Below are positions 6,764 through 15,592 of a DNA stretch of 41,496 nt, one piece after another. Location: contig NZ_NBZV01000043.1 of assembly GCF_002379095.1 (NCBI RefSeq), positions 1-41,496 on the forward strand, given 5' to 3'. The translations under genes and the position numbers were made by a program. The notes beneath the pieces were generated by a model, which saw only the letters and a list, made by a program, of their open reading frames with translations, did no database searches and had not been told where the DNA came from. This DNA comes from Polaromonas sp. AER18D-145. GTDB taxonomy: Bacteria > Pseudomonadota > Gammaproteobacteria > Burkholderiales > Burkholderiaceae_C. How positions within the stretch are numbered: position 1 is the stretch's first letter; the number at the start of each line of letters is the position of its first letter.

Positions 6764-8392
6764 ATGGCACGGAACTCGCTCCACAGCATGATCTCGGTGC
6801 TGCCGACGCTGCCAGCCCTGCTGGAGCATATCGGGCACCCGCAAGCGCGCCGGGGCCTTTCCTTTCTCGACATTGCTATTGTTTTAATAGCTGGCTGCGC
6901 CCACGCCTTGAGCGTTGCGTGGCCTTTTTCTTCTGGATTGGCGCAGGGCCAGCCGGTCTGGTGGCTGCAGCTGCTGGCCCTTGCCGCGCTGGTCCGCTCG
7001 CTGGACCGTTGCGCCCGCTTCAAGCAGGGGCTGCTGCTGGGCTGGCTGTTTGGCGGCGCCTGGCTGTGCGGCATTTTCTGGTGGCTGTTCATCTCGCTGC
7101 ATGTGTACGGCGGCCTGGCCGCGCCGCTGACGGTGCTGGCCGTGGGCGGTCTGGCGATTTTTTTGGCCACCTATTACGCCGTGGCCTGCGCGGCCTACGT
7201 CTCCCTGGCCCCCGCAGGGCGAACGCGCCGGGCGATTGTTTTTGCGGCTCTCTGGCTGCTGGCCGAGCTGGCCCGGGTGGAGTTTTTCACCGGCTTTCCG
7301 TGGGGCGCGGCCGGTTACGCGCACCTGGACGGCTGGCTGGACGGTTATGCGCGCTGGATCGGGGTGCACGGCATCACCTTCCTGGCCGCTTTCTTGGCTG
7401 CCAGCCTGGCCGGCCTGGGCCGGTCACGGCGCCAGCTGGCCGTGTTCCCGGTGTTGGTGGCGCTGATCGTGGCGGGGGCGCTGGCGGCGGGAAAGCAGAC
7501 CTCCACCTCGGCCGGCAGCCTGCAGGTGACGCTGCTCCAGGGCAACATTCCCCAGGATGAAAAATTCCAGCCCGGCACCGGTCTGCCCACGGCGCTGCGC
7601 TGGTACGGCGAGCAGCTGCAGGGCGCTAAAACCGCGCTGGTGGTGGCGCCGGAAACTTCGCTTCCCCTGCTGCCGCAGCAACTGCCCGACGGTTACTGGC
7701 GCGCCGTGCAGGCACGTTTTGCCTCGGGCCAGCAGGCGGCGCTGATCGGCATGCCGCTGGGCAGCTACAGCGCGGGTTACGCCAATTCGGCGGTGGGGCT
7801 CAAGCCGGGGGAGGCCCAGGCCTTCCGTTTCGACAAGCACCACCTGGTGCCCTTTGGCGAGTTTGTCCCGCCGGGCTTTCGCTGGTTCATCAACCTCATG
7901 AACATCCCGCTCGGCGACTTCAAGCGCGGCCCGCTGGGCCAGCCTTCGTTTGACTGGCAGGGCCAGCGGCTGGCGCCCAACATCTGCTACGAAGACCTGT
8001 TTGGCGAAGAGCTGGGCGTCAGTTTCACCAACGCAGCCACGGCGCCCACGGTGCTCGTCAACCTCAGCAACATCGGCTGGTTCGGCAACACCATCGCCAT
8101 CGACCAGCACTTGGCCATCTCGCGCATGCGGGCGCTGGAGTTCGAGCGGCCCATGCTGCGCGCCACCAACACCGGCGCCACGGTGATCATCGACCACCGC
8201 GGCAAGGTCACCCACGAACTGCCGCGCCACACGCGCGGTGTGCTGGTCGGCGAGGTGGAAGGCCGCAACGGCATTACGCCTTACGCCTGGTGGGTGTCGC
8301 GTTACGGCCTGTGGCCGCTGTGGACCCTGGGCCTGGGTGTGGCGGGGCTGGCGCTGGCCTTTCGCCTGCGTTCAGGCCGTTCCCTGGCCTGA
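6764..8392 (+). CDS. lnt: Apolipoprotein N-acyltransferase
   Basis: This 542-residue inner-membrane enzyme adds the third acyl chain to the N-terminal cysteine of lipoproteins. Several N-terminal membrane helices (about 30-245) precede a periplasmic nitrilase-like domain with the catalytic Glu297 (VAPETSLPLL), Lys358 (FDKHHLVPFGEFVP) and Cys408 (NICYEDLFGEE). A final hydrophobic segment closes the protein (LWPLWTLGLGVAGLALAF). The first transmembrane region (DIAIVLIAGCAHALS) is encoded by a dispersed palindromic repeat. It lies 23 bp after corC, so the two are probably cotranscribed. The 3' end overlaps the convergent deacylase gene by 21 bp. Confidence 0.96.
   Translation: MARNSLHSMISVLPTLPALLEHIGHPQARRGLSFLDIAIVLIAGCAHALSVAWPFSSGLAQGQPVWWLQLLALAALVRSLDRCARFKQGLLLGWLFGGAWLCGIFWWLFISLHVYGGLAAPLTVLAVGGLAIFLATYYAVACAAYVSLAPAGRTRRAIVFAALWLLAELARVEFFTGFPWGAAGYAHLDGWLDGYARWIGVHGITFLAAFLAASLAGLGRSRRQLAVFPVLVALIVAGALAAGKQTSTSAGSLQVTLLQGNIPQDEKFQPGTGLPTALRWYGEQLQGAKTALVVAPETSLPLLPQQLPDGYWRAVQARFASGQQAALIGMPLGSYSAGYANSAVGLKPGEAQAFRFDKHHLVPFGEFVPPGFRWFINLMNIPLGDFKRGPLGQPSFDWQGQRLAPNICYEDLFGEELGVSFTNAATAPTVLVNLSNIGWFGNTIAIDQHLAISRMRALEFERPMLRATNTGATVIIDHRGKVTHELPRHTRGVLVGEVEGRNGITPYAWWVSRYGLWPLWTLGLGVAGLALAFRLRSGRSLA
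6873..6925 (+). repeat. GCTAY-RTAGC palindromic repeat, copy 2, within lnt
   Basis: TTGCTATTGTTTTAATAGCT, continuing as GGCTGCGCCCA and ending near GGCCTTTTT, parallels copy 1 in its core, in the GCGCCCA segment and in the GCCTTTTT end. It is read in frame through the first membrane region of Lnt. Confidence 0.65.
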
Positions 8393-10132
8393 ACGCACGA
8401 GCCGGCCCGGCCGCGCGGCCGTGACCTCGCCCTCGCGGGCCACACATTCGCCCGCGACCCAAGTGCCGAGGTAACCCTGCGCCTTTTGCAGAAAACGTTT
8501 GCCGCCGGCGGGCAGATCGCGCACCAGCTGCGGCAGGCCGACGCTCAATCGCGAGGGGTCGATGACGTTGATGTCGGCACGCAGGCCGGGCGCCAGCAAC
8601 CCGCGGTCGCCCAGCCCCAGGTAGCGCGCATTGCGCGAGCTCATCATTTCCACCGCCTGCTCCAGCGGCAGGCGGCCTTGCGCCCGGCCCTGCACCCAGT
8701 GCGTGAGCATGAAGGTGGAAAAACTCGCGTCGCACACGGTACCCACATGCGCGCCGGCATCGCCCAGGCCGAACAGCGCGCGCGGGTGGCCCAGCATCTG
8801 GCGCACGGTGTCGAGCGAGCCCTGGTTGTAGTTGAAGATCGGGAAGTAGACGAGTTGGCTGCCGTCGCCTTCGCTGAAGTAGTCGTACAGCGCCTCCAGC
8901 GCGGTGACGCCGCGCTGTTTGGCGCGCACCAGAAAACTCTGCATCACGTTGGGTTCATAGTTGAGCGCGGCGTCCAGCGGGAACATGCGCCCGGCGATCA
9001 TTTCGATCCGTGCCAGCAGCATGTCCACCAGCGGAGGGATCGGTGTGCCGTCGCCCGCCAGGCGTTCGGACTTCTCGCTCAGTATGCGGGATTTTCGTGC
9101 TGGTTCCCTCATGGCGGCTGCGCGGTCTGCTACTGAAAGCGTAGCAATTTCCTTGTAGCCGGGAAACCCCATGAAGGGGTGAAAACTCGCGTCCAGCCCG
9201 TTGATGACGCCGATGCCGCGCGCGGCGGTCTGCAGGTACAGCGGCAGGCCGCGCGCCACGGCCGCTTCCACGCGGGCCTGCATGGCCAGGTACTGCTCGC
9301 CGCCAGGGTCGCGCTGCAGCCAGCTCATCGAGAGTGGTCGCCCGCTGGCCGCTGCCAGCTGCTCGACCAGGTCGAACTCGGCATCGAAGTTCTGCGGTCC
9401 CTGCATCAGGTCGAAATCGCTGACCACCTGCACCACGCCGTGGCTCAGTCCTTCAAAGGCGCGGGCAATGCCGGTCAGCTCGGCCGCGCTGGCAATCGAG
9501 GCCGGCGTGTCATGCCCCTCGGCCGTGCGATGGTTGTCCGAGCGGCCGGTGGAAAAACCCACCGCTCCGGCGGCCAACGCCGTGCGCAGGTGGCCGCGCA
9601 TGGCGGCAATGTCTTGCTCGTTGGCAGCTTCACGTGCCTCGGCGCGTTCGCCCATCACCAGCATGCGCAGCGGGTCGTGCGGCACCATGGCCATGAAGTC
9701 CAGGCTGTGTGGCATGGCGTCGAGCGCGTTCATGTAGTCGCCAAAACTCTCCCATGAAAATTTCACGCCTTCGGTCAGGGCCACGCCGGGGATGTCTTCC
9801 ACGCCCTCCATCAGCTTGATCAGGCGGTCCTCGCTGCCCGGTCGCAGCGGCGCGAAACCGACGCCGCAGTTGCCCATGACCACGGTCGTCACGCCGTGGT
9901 GGATGCTGGGGCTGAAGGTCTCGTCCCAGGTGGCCTGCCCGTCGTAATGGGTGTGGATGTCCACAAAGCCCGGCGTGACCCAGGCGCCGCTGGCGTCCAC
10001 CGTGTCGCGCGCCGCCGTGGTGATGGGGCCGATGGCCACGATGCGGCCATCCTGCACGCCGACGTCGGCCACAAAGGGCGCGGCGCCGCTGCCGTCGATC
10101 ACGGTGCCGCCTTTAATGAGCAAGTCGAGCAT
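8372..10132 (-). CDS. N-acyl-D-amino-acid deacylase family amidohydrolase
   Basis: A 586-residue metal-dependent amidohydrolase of the D-aminoacylase type. It has the HxH motif at His60/His62 ([10 protein letters not shown]) and the family-specific cysteine at 89 ([11 protein letters not shown]). A late [13 protein letters not shown] segment and [18 protein letters not shown] complete the barrel, and the small beta-domain is split between the N- and C-termini. The ATG at 10132 has a strong GGAGG six bases upstream; a longer frame upstream is ignored. It overlaps the transporter gene ahead of it by 20 bp, so the pair forms an operon for uptake and hydrolysis of an N-acylated or similar substrate. 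The exact substrate is unknown. A repeat core is read in frame near residues 328-338. Confidence 0.88.
   Translation of the reverse strand: MLDLLIKGGTVIDGSGAAPFVADVGVQDGRIVAIGPITTAARDTVDASGAWVTPGFVDIHTHYDGQATWDETFSPSIHHGVTTVVMGNCGVGFAPLRPGSEDRLIKLMEGVEDIPGVALTEGVKFSWESFGDYMNALDAMPHSLDFMAMVPHDPLRMLVMGERAEAREAANEQDIAAMRGHLRTALAAGAVGFSTGRSDNHRTAEGHDTPASIASAAELTGIARAFEGLSHGVVQVVSDFDLMQGPQNFDAEFDLVEQLAAASGRPLSMSWLQRDPGGEQYLAMQARVEAAVARGLPLYLQTAARGIGVINGLDASFHPFMGFPGYKEIATLSVADRAAAMREPARKSRILSEKSERLAGDGTPIPPLVDMLLARIEMIAGRMFPLDAALNYEPNVMQSFLVRAKQRGVTALEALYDYFSEGDGSQLVYFPIFNYNQGSLDTVRQMLGHPRALFGLGDAGAHVGTVCDASFSTFMLTHWVQGRAQGRLPLEQAVEMMSSRNARYLGLGDRGLLAPGLRADINVIDPSRLSVGLPQLVRDLPAGGKRFLQKAQGYLGTWVAGECVAREGEVTAARPGRLVRSGQGTA
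9120..9150 (-). repeat. GCTAY-RTAGC palindromic repeat, copy 3, within the deacylase gene
   Basis: Read on the minus strand, this is GGAAATTGCTACGCTTTCAG followed by TAGCAG. It closely matches copy 1 (GGAAATTGCTACCGTATTCA, then TAGCTG). It encodes [12 protein letters not shown] inside the deacylase, so the element is tolerated as an in-frame segment. Confidence 0.65.
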
Positions 10133-10988
10133 CTTTTTTCCTCCAGAAGTAGGCCAGCGACAGGCCGCTGACGATGTGCCACATGCCCCACAGGCTGGCA
10201 ATGAGGACCATGCCGAGGTCCGAATTGAACTGCACGGCAATGATGCCCAGGGCCAGGCCCGAGTTCTGCATGCCGCCCTCGATCATCACGGCGCGGCGGT
10301 CGCGTTCGCTCACGCCCATGGCCTTGCTGGTGGCCCAGCCGAACAACAGGCCGCTGGCGTTGTGCGCGATCACGATGGCCAGCATGGGCAGCAGGCCCAG
10401 CGTCAGCAGCTGGCGCTCCTTGATCAGCCCCAGCACGATGAAGGCCAGCAGTGCCAGCAGCGAAAAGTTGCCCAGCGGCTTCTGGATACGCGCCGTCAGC
10501 GCAGGCAACTGGTGCGAGAACACCAGGCCCAAGGCCATAGGCAGGGCCAGCAGCAAAAACAGGCTGATCCAGATGCCCGAGGGGTCGATGTCCAGGGTCT
10601 TGAGCCAGCCGGCCGTGGCCGGGTTGGCCGCCACCATCCAGCTGAAGTTGAAGGGTGTGGCAACCAGCGCAATGATGCTGGCCACGGCTGACACGCTGAC
10701 CGACAGCGCCGTGTTGCCGCGGCCCAGGTGGGTGACCACGTTGCTCAGGCTGCCGCCGGGGCAGGCCGCCACCAGGATCATCGCGGCCTCGACGTTGGGT
10801 GGCAGGTCCAGCGCCAGGGTGGCCAGCCAGGTGCCCACGGGCAGCAGGATGAACTGCGGGATCAGCCCGCAGACCACCGCCTTGGGCGTTTGCGCGACGC
10901 GCCTGAAGTCGCTCACCTTGAGCTCCAGCGCGACCGAAAACACCATGGTGGCCAGCACCAGGCTCAAAATCCATTGTTGGGTTGTCAT
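10113..10988 (-). CDS. Bile acid:sodium symporter family (BASS/SBF) transporter
   Basis: A 291-residue integral membrane protein with about nine to ten hydrophobic segments. It carries the signature ACPGGSLSNVVTHLGRGNTA (residues 75-94) of the SBF/BASS family, in which the crossed-helix residues bind sodium. These carriers move organic anions. The ATG at 10988 has an AAGGAAAG ribosome binding site. It is immediately upstream of, and overlaps, the deacylase gene, so its cargo is probably the deacylase substrate. It is divergent from glyQ, with 118 bp between the two starts. Confidence 0.88.
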   Translation of the reverse strand: MTTQQWILSLVLATMVFSVALELKVSDFRRVAQTPKAVVCGLIPQFILLPVGTWLATLALDLPPNVEAAMILVAACPGGSLSNVVTHLGRGNTALSVSVSAVASIIALVATPFNFSWMVAANPATAGWLKTLDIDPSGIWISLFLLLALPMALGLVFSHQLPALTARIQKPLGNFSLLALLAFIVLGLIKERQLLTLGLLPMLAIVIAHNASGLLFGWATSKAMGVSERDRRAVMIEGGMQNSGLALGIIAVQFNSDLGMVLIASLWGMWHIVSGLSLAYFWRKKDARLAH

Positions 10989-11106
10989 GACACTTTCCTT
11001 GTGTCTCAGGGTAACCCGGTGAAAGCTCCGTAAAATCAAGGGTTTTCGCGGGTTCAGGCCCGTGCGGTCCCTTACCCGCGGCCCTGCGTCGCCGCACACC
11101 CTATTT

Positions 11107-12012
11107 ATGTTGACCTTTCAGCAAATCATCTTGAAGCTCCAGTCCTACTGGGATGCCCAGGGCTGCGCACTGTTGCAGCCTTATGACATGGAAGTGGGCG
11201 CCGGGACGTCGCACACTGCTACGTTTTTAAGAGCGCTGGGCCCGGAGCCGTGGAAGGCCGCCTATGTGCAGCCGAGCCGCCGGCCGAAGGACGGCCGTTA
11301 CGGCGAGAACCCGAACCGCCTGCAGCACTACTACCAGTACCAGGTCGTGCTCAAGCCCGCGCCCAGCAACATCCTGGCGCTCTACCTCGGCTCGCTCGAG
11401 GCGCTGGGGTTTGACCTGAAGAAAAACGACATCCGCTTCGTGGAAGACGATTGGGAGAATCCGACGCTGGGCGCCTGGGGCCTGGGCTGGGAGGTCTGGC
11501 TCAACGGCATGGAAGTCACGCAGTTCACCTACTTCCAGCAGGTCGGCGGCATCGACTGCCGGCCCATCACCGGCGAGATCACCTACGGCCTGGAGCGTCT
11601 GGCCATGTACCTGCAGGGGGTGGACAACGTCTACAACCTGCAGTGGACAGACAGCATGAGTTATGGCGACGTCTACCTGCAAAACGAAAAGGAACAGTCG
11701 GCCTACAACTTTGAACACAGCGACGCCGATTTCCTGTTCACCGCCTTCACCGCGTACGAGAAGCAGGCCAAACACCTGATCGACGTGCAGCTGGCGTTGC
11801 CGGCCTACGAGCAGGTGCTCAAGGCCGCGCACAGCTTCAACCTGCTGGATGCGCGTGGCGCCATCAGCGTGACCGAACGCGCCGCCTACATCGGCCGCAT
11901 CCGCAACCTGGCGCGCGCCGTCGCGCAGAGTTATTACGAATCCAGAGAGCGCCTGGGCTTTCCGATGGCGCCGCGCGAGTGGGTGGAACAGATGACGAAG
12001 AAGGCCGCATAA
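11107..12012 (+). CDS. glyQ: Glycine--tRNA ligase, alpha subunit
   Basis: A 301-residue catalytic subunit of the bacterial alpha2beta2 glycyl-tRNA synthetase that activates glycine. Characteristic stretches are [40 protein letters not shown] and [19 protein letters not shown]. The start at 11107 gives the family's standard N-terminus. The stop codon is two bases before the glyS ATG, so expression is coupled. A -10-like TAAAAT lies at 11031. Confidence 0.98.
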   Translation: MLTFQQIILKLQSYWDAQGCALLQPYDMEVGAGTSHTATFLRALGPEPWKAAYVQPSRRPKDGRYGENPNRLQHYYQYQVVLKPAPSNILALYLGSLEALGFDLKKNDIRFVEDDWENPTLGAWGLGWEVWLNGMEVTQFTYFQQVGGIDCRPITGEITYGLERLAMYLQGVDNVYNLQWTDSMSYGDVYLQNEKEQSAYNFEHSDADFLFTAFTAYEKQAKHLIDVQLALPAYEQVLKAAHSFNLLDARGAISVTERAAYIGRIRNLARAVAQSYYESRERLGFPMAPREWVEQMTKKAA

Positions 12013-12014
12013 CC

Positions 12015-14144
12015 ATGACAACGCAAAACCTTCTGGTCGAACTGTTTGTGGAAGAGCTGCCGCCCAAGGCGCTCAAAAAACTGGGCGATGCCTTTGCCGG
12101 CGTCTTGTTCGAGCAGCTCAAGGCCCAGGGCCTGGCCAGCGCCGACGTCTCGGTGGTGACGGCGTATGCCTCGCCGCGCCGCCTGGCTGCGCATGTCACG
12201 CATGTCTGGCGCAAGGCCGCCGACAAGGCGGTGCAGCAAAAACTCATGCCGGTCTCGGTGGGGCTGGACGCTTCCGGCAACGCCACGCCTGCGTTGCTGA
12301 AAAAGCTGCAGGCCCTCGGTGCTGACGTGTCCGACCCGGCCGTGGCCGTGGCCGCCCTCAAGCGCGCGCCCGACGGCAAGGCCGAGGCGCTGTTCTACGA
12401 CAGCCTGGTGACGGGTGCTGCGCTGGATACCGGCCTGCAGAAAGCGCTCGAAGAAGCCATCGCGAAGCTGCCGATTCCCAAGGTCATGAGTTACCAGCTC
12501 GAGACCGACTGCGCCTTGCCCGGCTGGAGCAGCGTGAACTTCGTGCGTCCGGCGCACGGCCTGGTGGCGCTGCACGGCAGCACGGTGGTACCGGTCACGG
12601 CGCTGGGCCTGAAGGCGGGCAACACCACGCAGGGCCACCGCTTTGAAGCCAGAGTGTCGCCGGTGGTGATCAAGGATGCCGACGCATACGCCCAGACCCT
12701 GCTGGGCGACGGCGCGGTGATTGCCAGCTTCAACGACCGCCGTTTTGCCATCGTGCAGCAACTCGCGCAGGCGGCCGAGCGTCTGGGTCCGGGCTACGAG
12801 GTGCTGATGGACGAGGACCTGCTGAGCGAGGTGACCGGGCTGGTCGAGCACCCCAATGTGCTGGTGTGTGCGTTCGAGTCGCAATTCCTCGACGTGCCGC
12901 AGGAGTGCCTGATCCTCACGATGAAGGCCAACCAGAAATATTTCCCGCTGGTCGACGCGAAGGGCAAGCTCACCAACAAATTTCTGGTGGTCAGCAACAT
13001 CAGCCCGGATGACGCGAGCGCGGTGATCGGCGGCAACGAACGCGTGGTGCGGCCACGCCTGGCCGACGCCAAGTTCTTTTTTGACCAGGACCGCAAGAAG
13101 ACGCTGGCCTCGCGCGTGGCGGGGCTGGACAAGGTGGTTTATCACAACAAGCTGGGCTCCCAGGGTGAACGCGTCAAACGCGTGCGCGCGATTGCCGAAA
13201 CGATTGCCAATCGGCTGGGTGCCGATGTGGCCGACGTGCAGCGCGCTGCCGAACTGGCCAAGACCGATCTGGTGACCGACATGGTGGGCGAATTCCCCGA
13301 GTTGCAGGGCATCATGGGCCGTTATTACGCGCTCAACGATGGCCTGAGCCAGGACGTGGCCGACGCGATTGAAGATCACTACAAACCGCGTTTTGCCGGC
13401 GACGAGCTGCCGCGCAACACCATCGGCGTGATCGTGACGCTGGCCGACAAGCTCGAAACCCTGGTGGGCATGTTCGGCATCGGCAATGTGCCGACCGGTG
13501 ACAAGGACCCGTTTGCGTTGCGGCGCCACGCACTGGGCGTGATCCGCATGCTGGTCGAGAAAGACCTGCCTCTGAAGCTGGCCGAACTGGTCGAGGACGC
13601 GATGCCGGTCTTTGGAGACAAGATCACCAACGCTTCCACCGCATTGGTCGATTTTATTTACGACCGCCTGGCCGGTTCGCTGCGCGAACAGGGCTTCAGC
13701 GCGCAGGAGGTTGATGCCGTGCTGGCGCTTCAACCCCAGCGCCTCGGCGATGTCGCCAAACGTCTGTCGGCCGTGCGCGCCTTCGCCGCGCTGCCCGAAG
13801 CCCCGGCCCTGGCCGCCGCCAACAAACGCATCGCCAACATCCTCAAGAAGGCTGGCGACGTCGATGCCCATGTCAGCGAGGTGCTGCTCCAGGAGCCCGC
13901 TGAAGTCGCCCTGTACGCCGCCATGAAAGAGGTGGCACCCAAGGCCAACACCCAGTTCGAGGCCGGCGACTACACCGCTTCGCTGCAGACGCTGGCCGCG
14001 CTGCGTGCGCCGGTCGATGCCTTTTTCGACGGCGTGATGGTCAACGCCGAAGAGATGGACTTGCGCCTGAACCGGCAGGGCTTGCTCAAGAGCCTGCACG
14101 ATGCCATGAACCGCGTCGCCGACCTGTCCAGACTCGCCAGCTAG
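12015..14144 (+). CDS. glyS: Glycine--tRNA ligase, beta subunit
   Basis: A 709-residue beta subunit that carries the tRNA-recognition regions. Typical features are the N-terminal LLVELFVEELPPKALKKLG, the central LTMKANQKYFPLVDAKGKL and VVRPRLADAKFFFDQDRK, the HD-like region near AELAKTDLVTDMVGEFPELQ and the C-terminal anticodon-binding-like part ending in FFDGVMVNAEEMDLRLNRQG. Length is normal. It follows glyQ with a 2-bp gap and precedes gmhB by 10 bp. Confidence 0.98.
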   Translation: MTTQNLLVELFVEELPPKALKKLGDAFAGVLFEQLKAQGLASADVSVVTAYASPRRLAAHVTHVWRKAADKAVQQKLMPVSVGLDASGNATPALLKKLQALGADVSDPAVAVAALKRAPDGKAEALFYDSLVTGAALDTGLQKALEEAIAKLPIPKVMSYQLETDCALPGWSSVNFVRPAHGLVALHGSTVVPVTALGLKAGNTTQGHRFEARVSPVVIKDADAYAQTLLGDGAVIASFNDRRFAIVQQLAQAAERLGPGYEVLMDEDLLSEVTGLVEHPNVLVCAFESQFLDVPQECLILTMKANQKYFPLVDAKGKLTNKFLVVSNISPDDASAVIGGNERVVRPRLADAKFFFDQDRKKTLASRVAGLDKVVYHNKLGSQGERVKRVRAIAETIANRLGADVADVQRAAELAKTDLVTDMVGEFPELQGIMGRYYALNDGLSQDVADAIEDHYKPRFAGDELPRNTIGVIVTLADKLETLVGMFGIGNVPTGDKDPFALRRHALGVIRMLVEKDLPLKLAELVEDAMPVFGDKITNASTALVDFIYDRLAGSLREQGFSAQEVDAVLALQPQRLGDVAKRLSAVRAFAALPEAPALAAANKRIANILKKAGDVDAHVSEVLLQEPAEVALYAAMKEVAPKANTQFEAGDYTASLQTLAALRAPVDAFFDGVMVNAEEMDLRLNRQGLLKSLHDAMNRVADLSRLAS

Positions 14145-14154
14145 GCGACATGTC

Positions 14155-14712
14155 ATGAAACTCGTCATTCTTGACCGCGACGGCACCATCAACAGCGACA
14201 GCGAGGATTTCGTCAAGACGCCTGACGAGTGGGTGCCGCTGCCCGGTGCGCTGGAGGCGATTGCGCGGCTGACCCACGCCGGCTGGCATGTGGTGATTGC
14301 GTCCAACCAGTCGGGGCTGGGGCGCGGCCTGTTTGATGTGGCTTCGCTCAACGCCATGCATGCCAAGATGCACAAGATGCTGGCCGCTGTGGGCGGGCGC
14401 GTCGATGCGGTGTTTTATTGCCCGCACAGCCCGGAAGAAACCTGCACCTGCCGCAAGCCCCTGCCCGGGTTGTTCGAGCAGATAGGCACGCGTTTTGGCG
14501 TGCCGCTCAAGGGTGTGCCGACCGCCGGTGATTCGGTGCGTGATCTGCTGGCGGGTGCTGCCGCGGGTTGCGAGCCGCACCTGGTGCTGACCGGAAAATC
14601 GGCAAGGTACCGGGACGGCGGCCAGCCGGAAGGCTTGCCGCCCGGCGCGCAGCTGCATGCCGACCTGCCGGCCTTTGTGGAGTTCCTGCTGGCGCGCAGT
14701 GCCTCCGCCTGA
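14155..14712 (+). CDS. gmhB: D-glycero-beta-D-manno-heptose 1,7-bisphosphate 7-phosphatase
   Basis: A 185-residue HAD phosphatase in ADP-heptose synthesis for LPS inner core. The nucleophile motif is LDRDGTIN (Asp7, Asp9), the conserved SNQSGLGRG is at 50-58, and a structural zinc site is formed by C89-x-H91...C97-x-C99 (CPHSPEETCTCRKP). The last motif is TAGDSVRDLLAG. It lies in a glyS-gmhB-plsC arrangement often seen in betaproteobacteria. Confidence 0.93.
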   Translation: MKLVILDRDGTINSDSEDFVKTPDEWVPLPGALEAIARLTHAGWHVVIASNQSGLGRGLFDVASLNAMHAKMHKMLAAVGGRVDAVFYCPHSPEETCTCRKPLPGLFEQIGTRFGVPLKGVPTAGDSVRDLLAGAAAGCEPHLVLTGKSARYRDGGQPEGLPPGAQLHADLPAFVEFLLARSASA

Positions 14713-14765
14713 TGCTATAGAAAAAGTAGCTCCCTGCGTCCTGTTTAAAAGGGATGTGGCCATGT
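14713..14765 (+). repeat. GCTAY-RTAGC palindromic repeat, copy 4
   Basis: GCTATAGAAAAAGTAGC (14714-14730) begins one base after the gmhB stop codon and continues with CCCTGCGTCCTGTTTAAAAGGG, a second possible stem (CCCT/AGGG). It fills most of the 83-bp gap before plsC. Confidence 0.7.
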
Positions 14766-14795
14766 GTTGCTTGAAAATCGACTGAAAAACACACC

Positions 14796-15551
14796 ATGCC
14801 CCTGATTCGCTCCGTCCTGCATCTTCTGTGGATGATCGTTACCGTGATTCCCTGGGGGCTGGCTGTCCTGTTTTTTTCGCTGTTCGGCAGCAGCACGCAG
14901 ATCTACTGGATGTGTGCCGGCTGGCTGCGCCTGGCTGTCAGCGGTGGCACGGTGATCCTCGGCATCCGCAACCGCGTGACCGGCATGGAAAACCTGCCGA
15001 CCGGCGAGACCAGCGCGGCCGTCCTGCTGCTCAAGCACCAGAGCACCTGGGAGACGTTTTCAATGCCGACATTGATGCCGCACCCGCTGGCCTATGTCTT
15101 CAAGAAGGAGCTTTTGTACGTGCCCTTTTTCGGCTGGGCCATGGCGCGCATGGACATGATTCATATCGACCGCAGCCAGCGCACGCAGGCCTTCAACAAG
15201 GTGGTCGAGCAGGGCCGCCGGCTGATGCGCCAGGGGGTCTGGGTCATCATGTTTCCCGAGGGGACGCGGATCGAGCGCGGAAAAAAAGGCGTCTACAAGT
15301 CCGGTGGCACGCGGCTGGCCATCGAGACGGGCGCGCCGGTGATTCCGGTGGCCGTGACATCGGCCAAGTGCTGGCCGCGCAAGGCCTTCATCAAGAAACC
15401 GGGCATCGTCGACATCTCGATCGGCAAGCCCATCAGCAGCGTGGGCCGCAAGCCCGAGGAACTGATGCGTGAGGTCGAGACCTGGATCGAAGCGGAAATG
15501 CGCCGGCTCGACCCCGAGGCCTATCCGGAAACCGCCGGCGCCAGCGCGTAG
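14796..15551 (+). CDS. plsC: 1-acylglycerol-3-phosphate acyltransferase (PlsC family)
   Basis: A 251-residue membrane acyltransferase that makes phosphatidic acid from lysophosphatidic acid. An N-terminal hydrophobic stretch (LLWMIVTVIPWGLAVLFFSL) is followed by block I, HQSTWE (His81, Glu86; the usual HX4D with Glu instead of Asp). Block II lies around KKELLYVPFFGWAMARMDM, block III is FPEGTR (153-158) and block IV is GAPVIPVAV. The Glu variant is, to my memory, common in betaproteobacterial PlsC. It probably belongs to the same transcript as gmhB. Confidence 0.92.
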   Translation: MPLIRSVLHLLWMIVTVIPWGLAVLFFSLFGSSTQIYWMCAGWLRLAVSGGTVILGIRNRVTGMENLPTGETSAAVLLLKHQSTWETFSMPTLMPHPLAYVFKKELLYVPFFGWAMARMDMIHIDRSQRTQAFNKVVEQGRRLMRQGVWVIMFPEGTRIERGKKGVYKSGGTRLAIETGAPVIPVAVTSAKCWPRKAFIKKPGIVDISIGKPISSVGRKPEELMREVETWIEAEMRRLDPEAYPETAGASA

Positions 15552-15592
15552 GGCCCGCCCCGGGCAAGCCGTCACAGCGCTAAACTGTTTGC

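Noticed and set aside
11934..14375. 813-codon open frame on the minus strand opposite glyS
   Set aside because: It mirrors the codon structure of glyS and gmhB in GC-rich DNA, has no recognisable domain and no credible start context.
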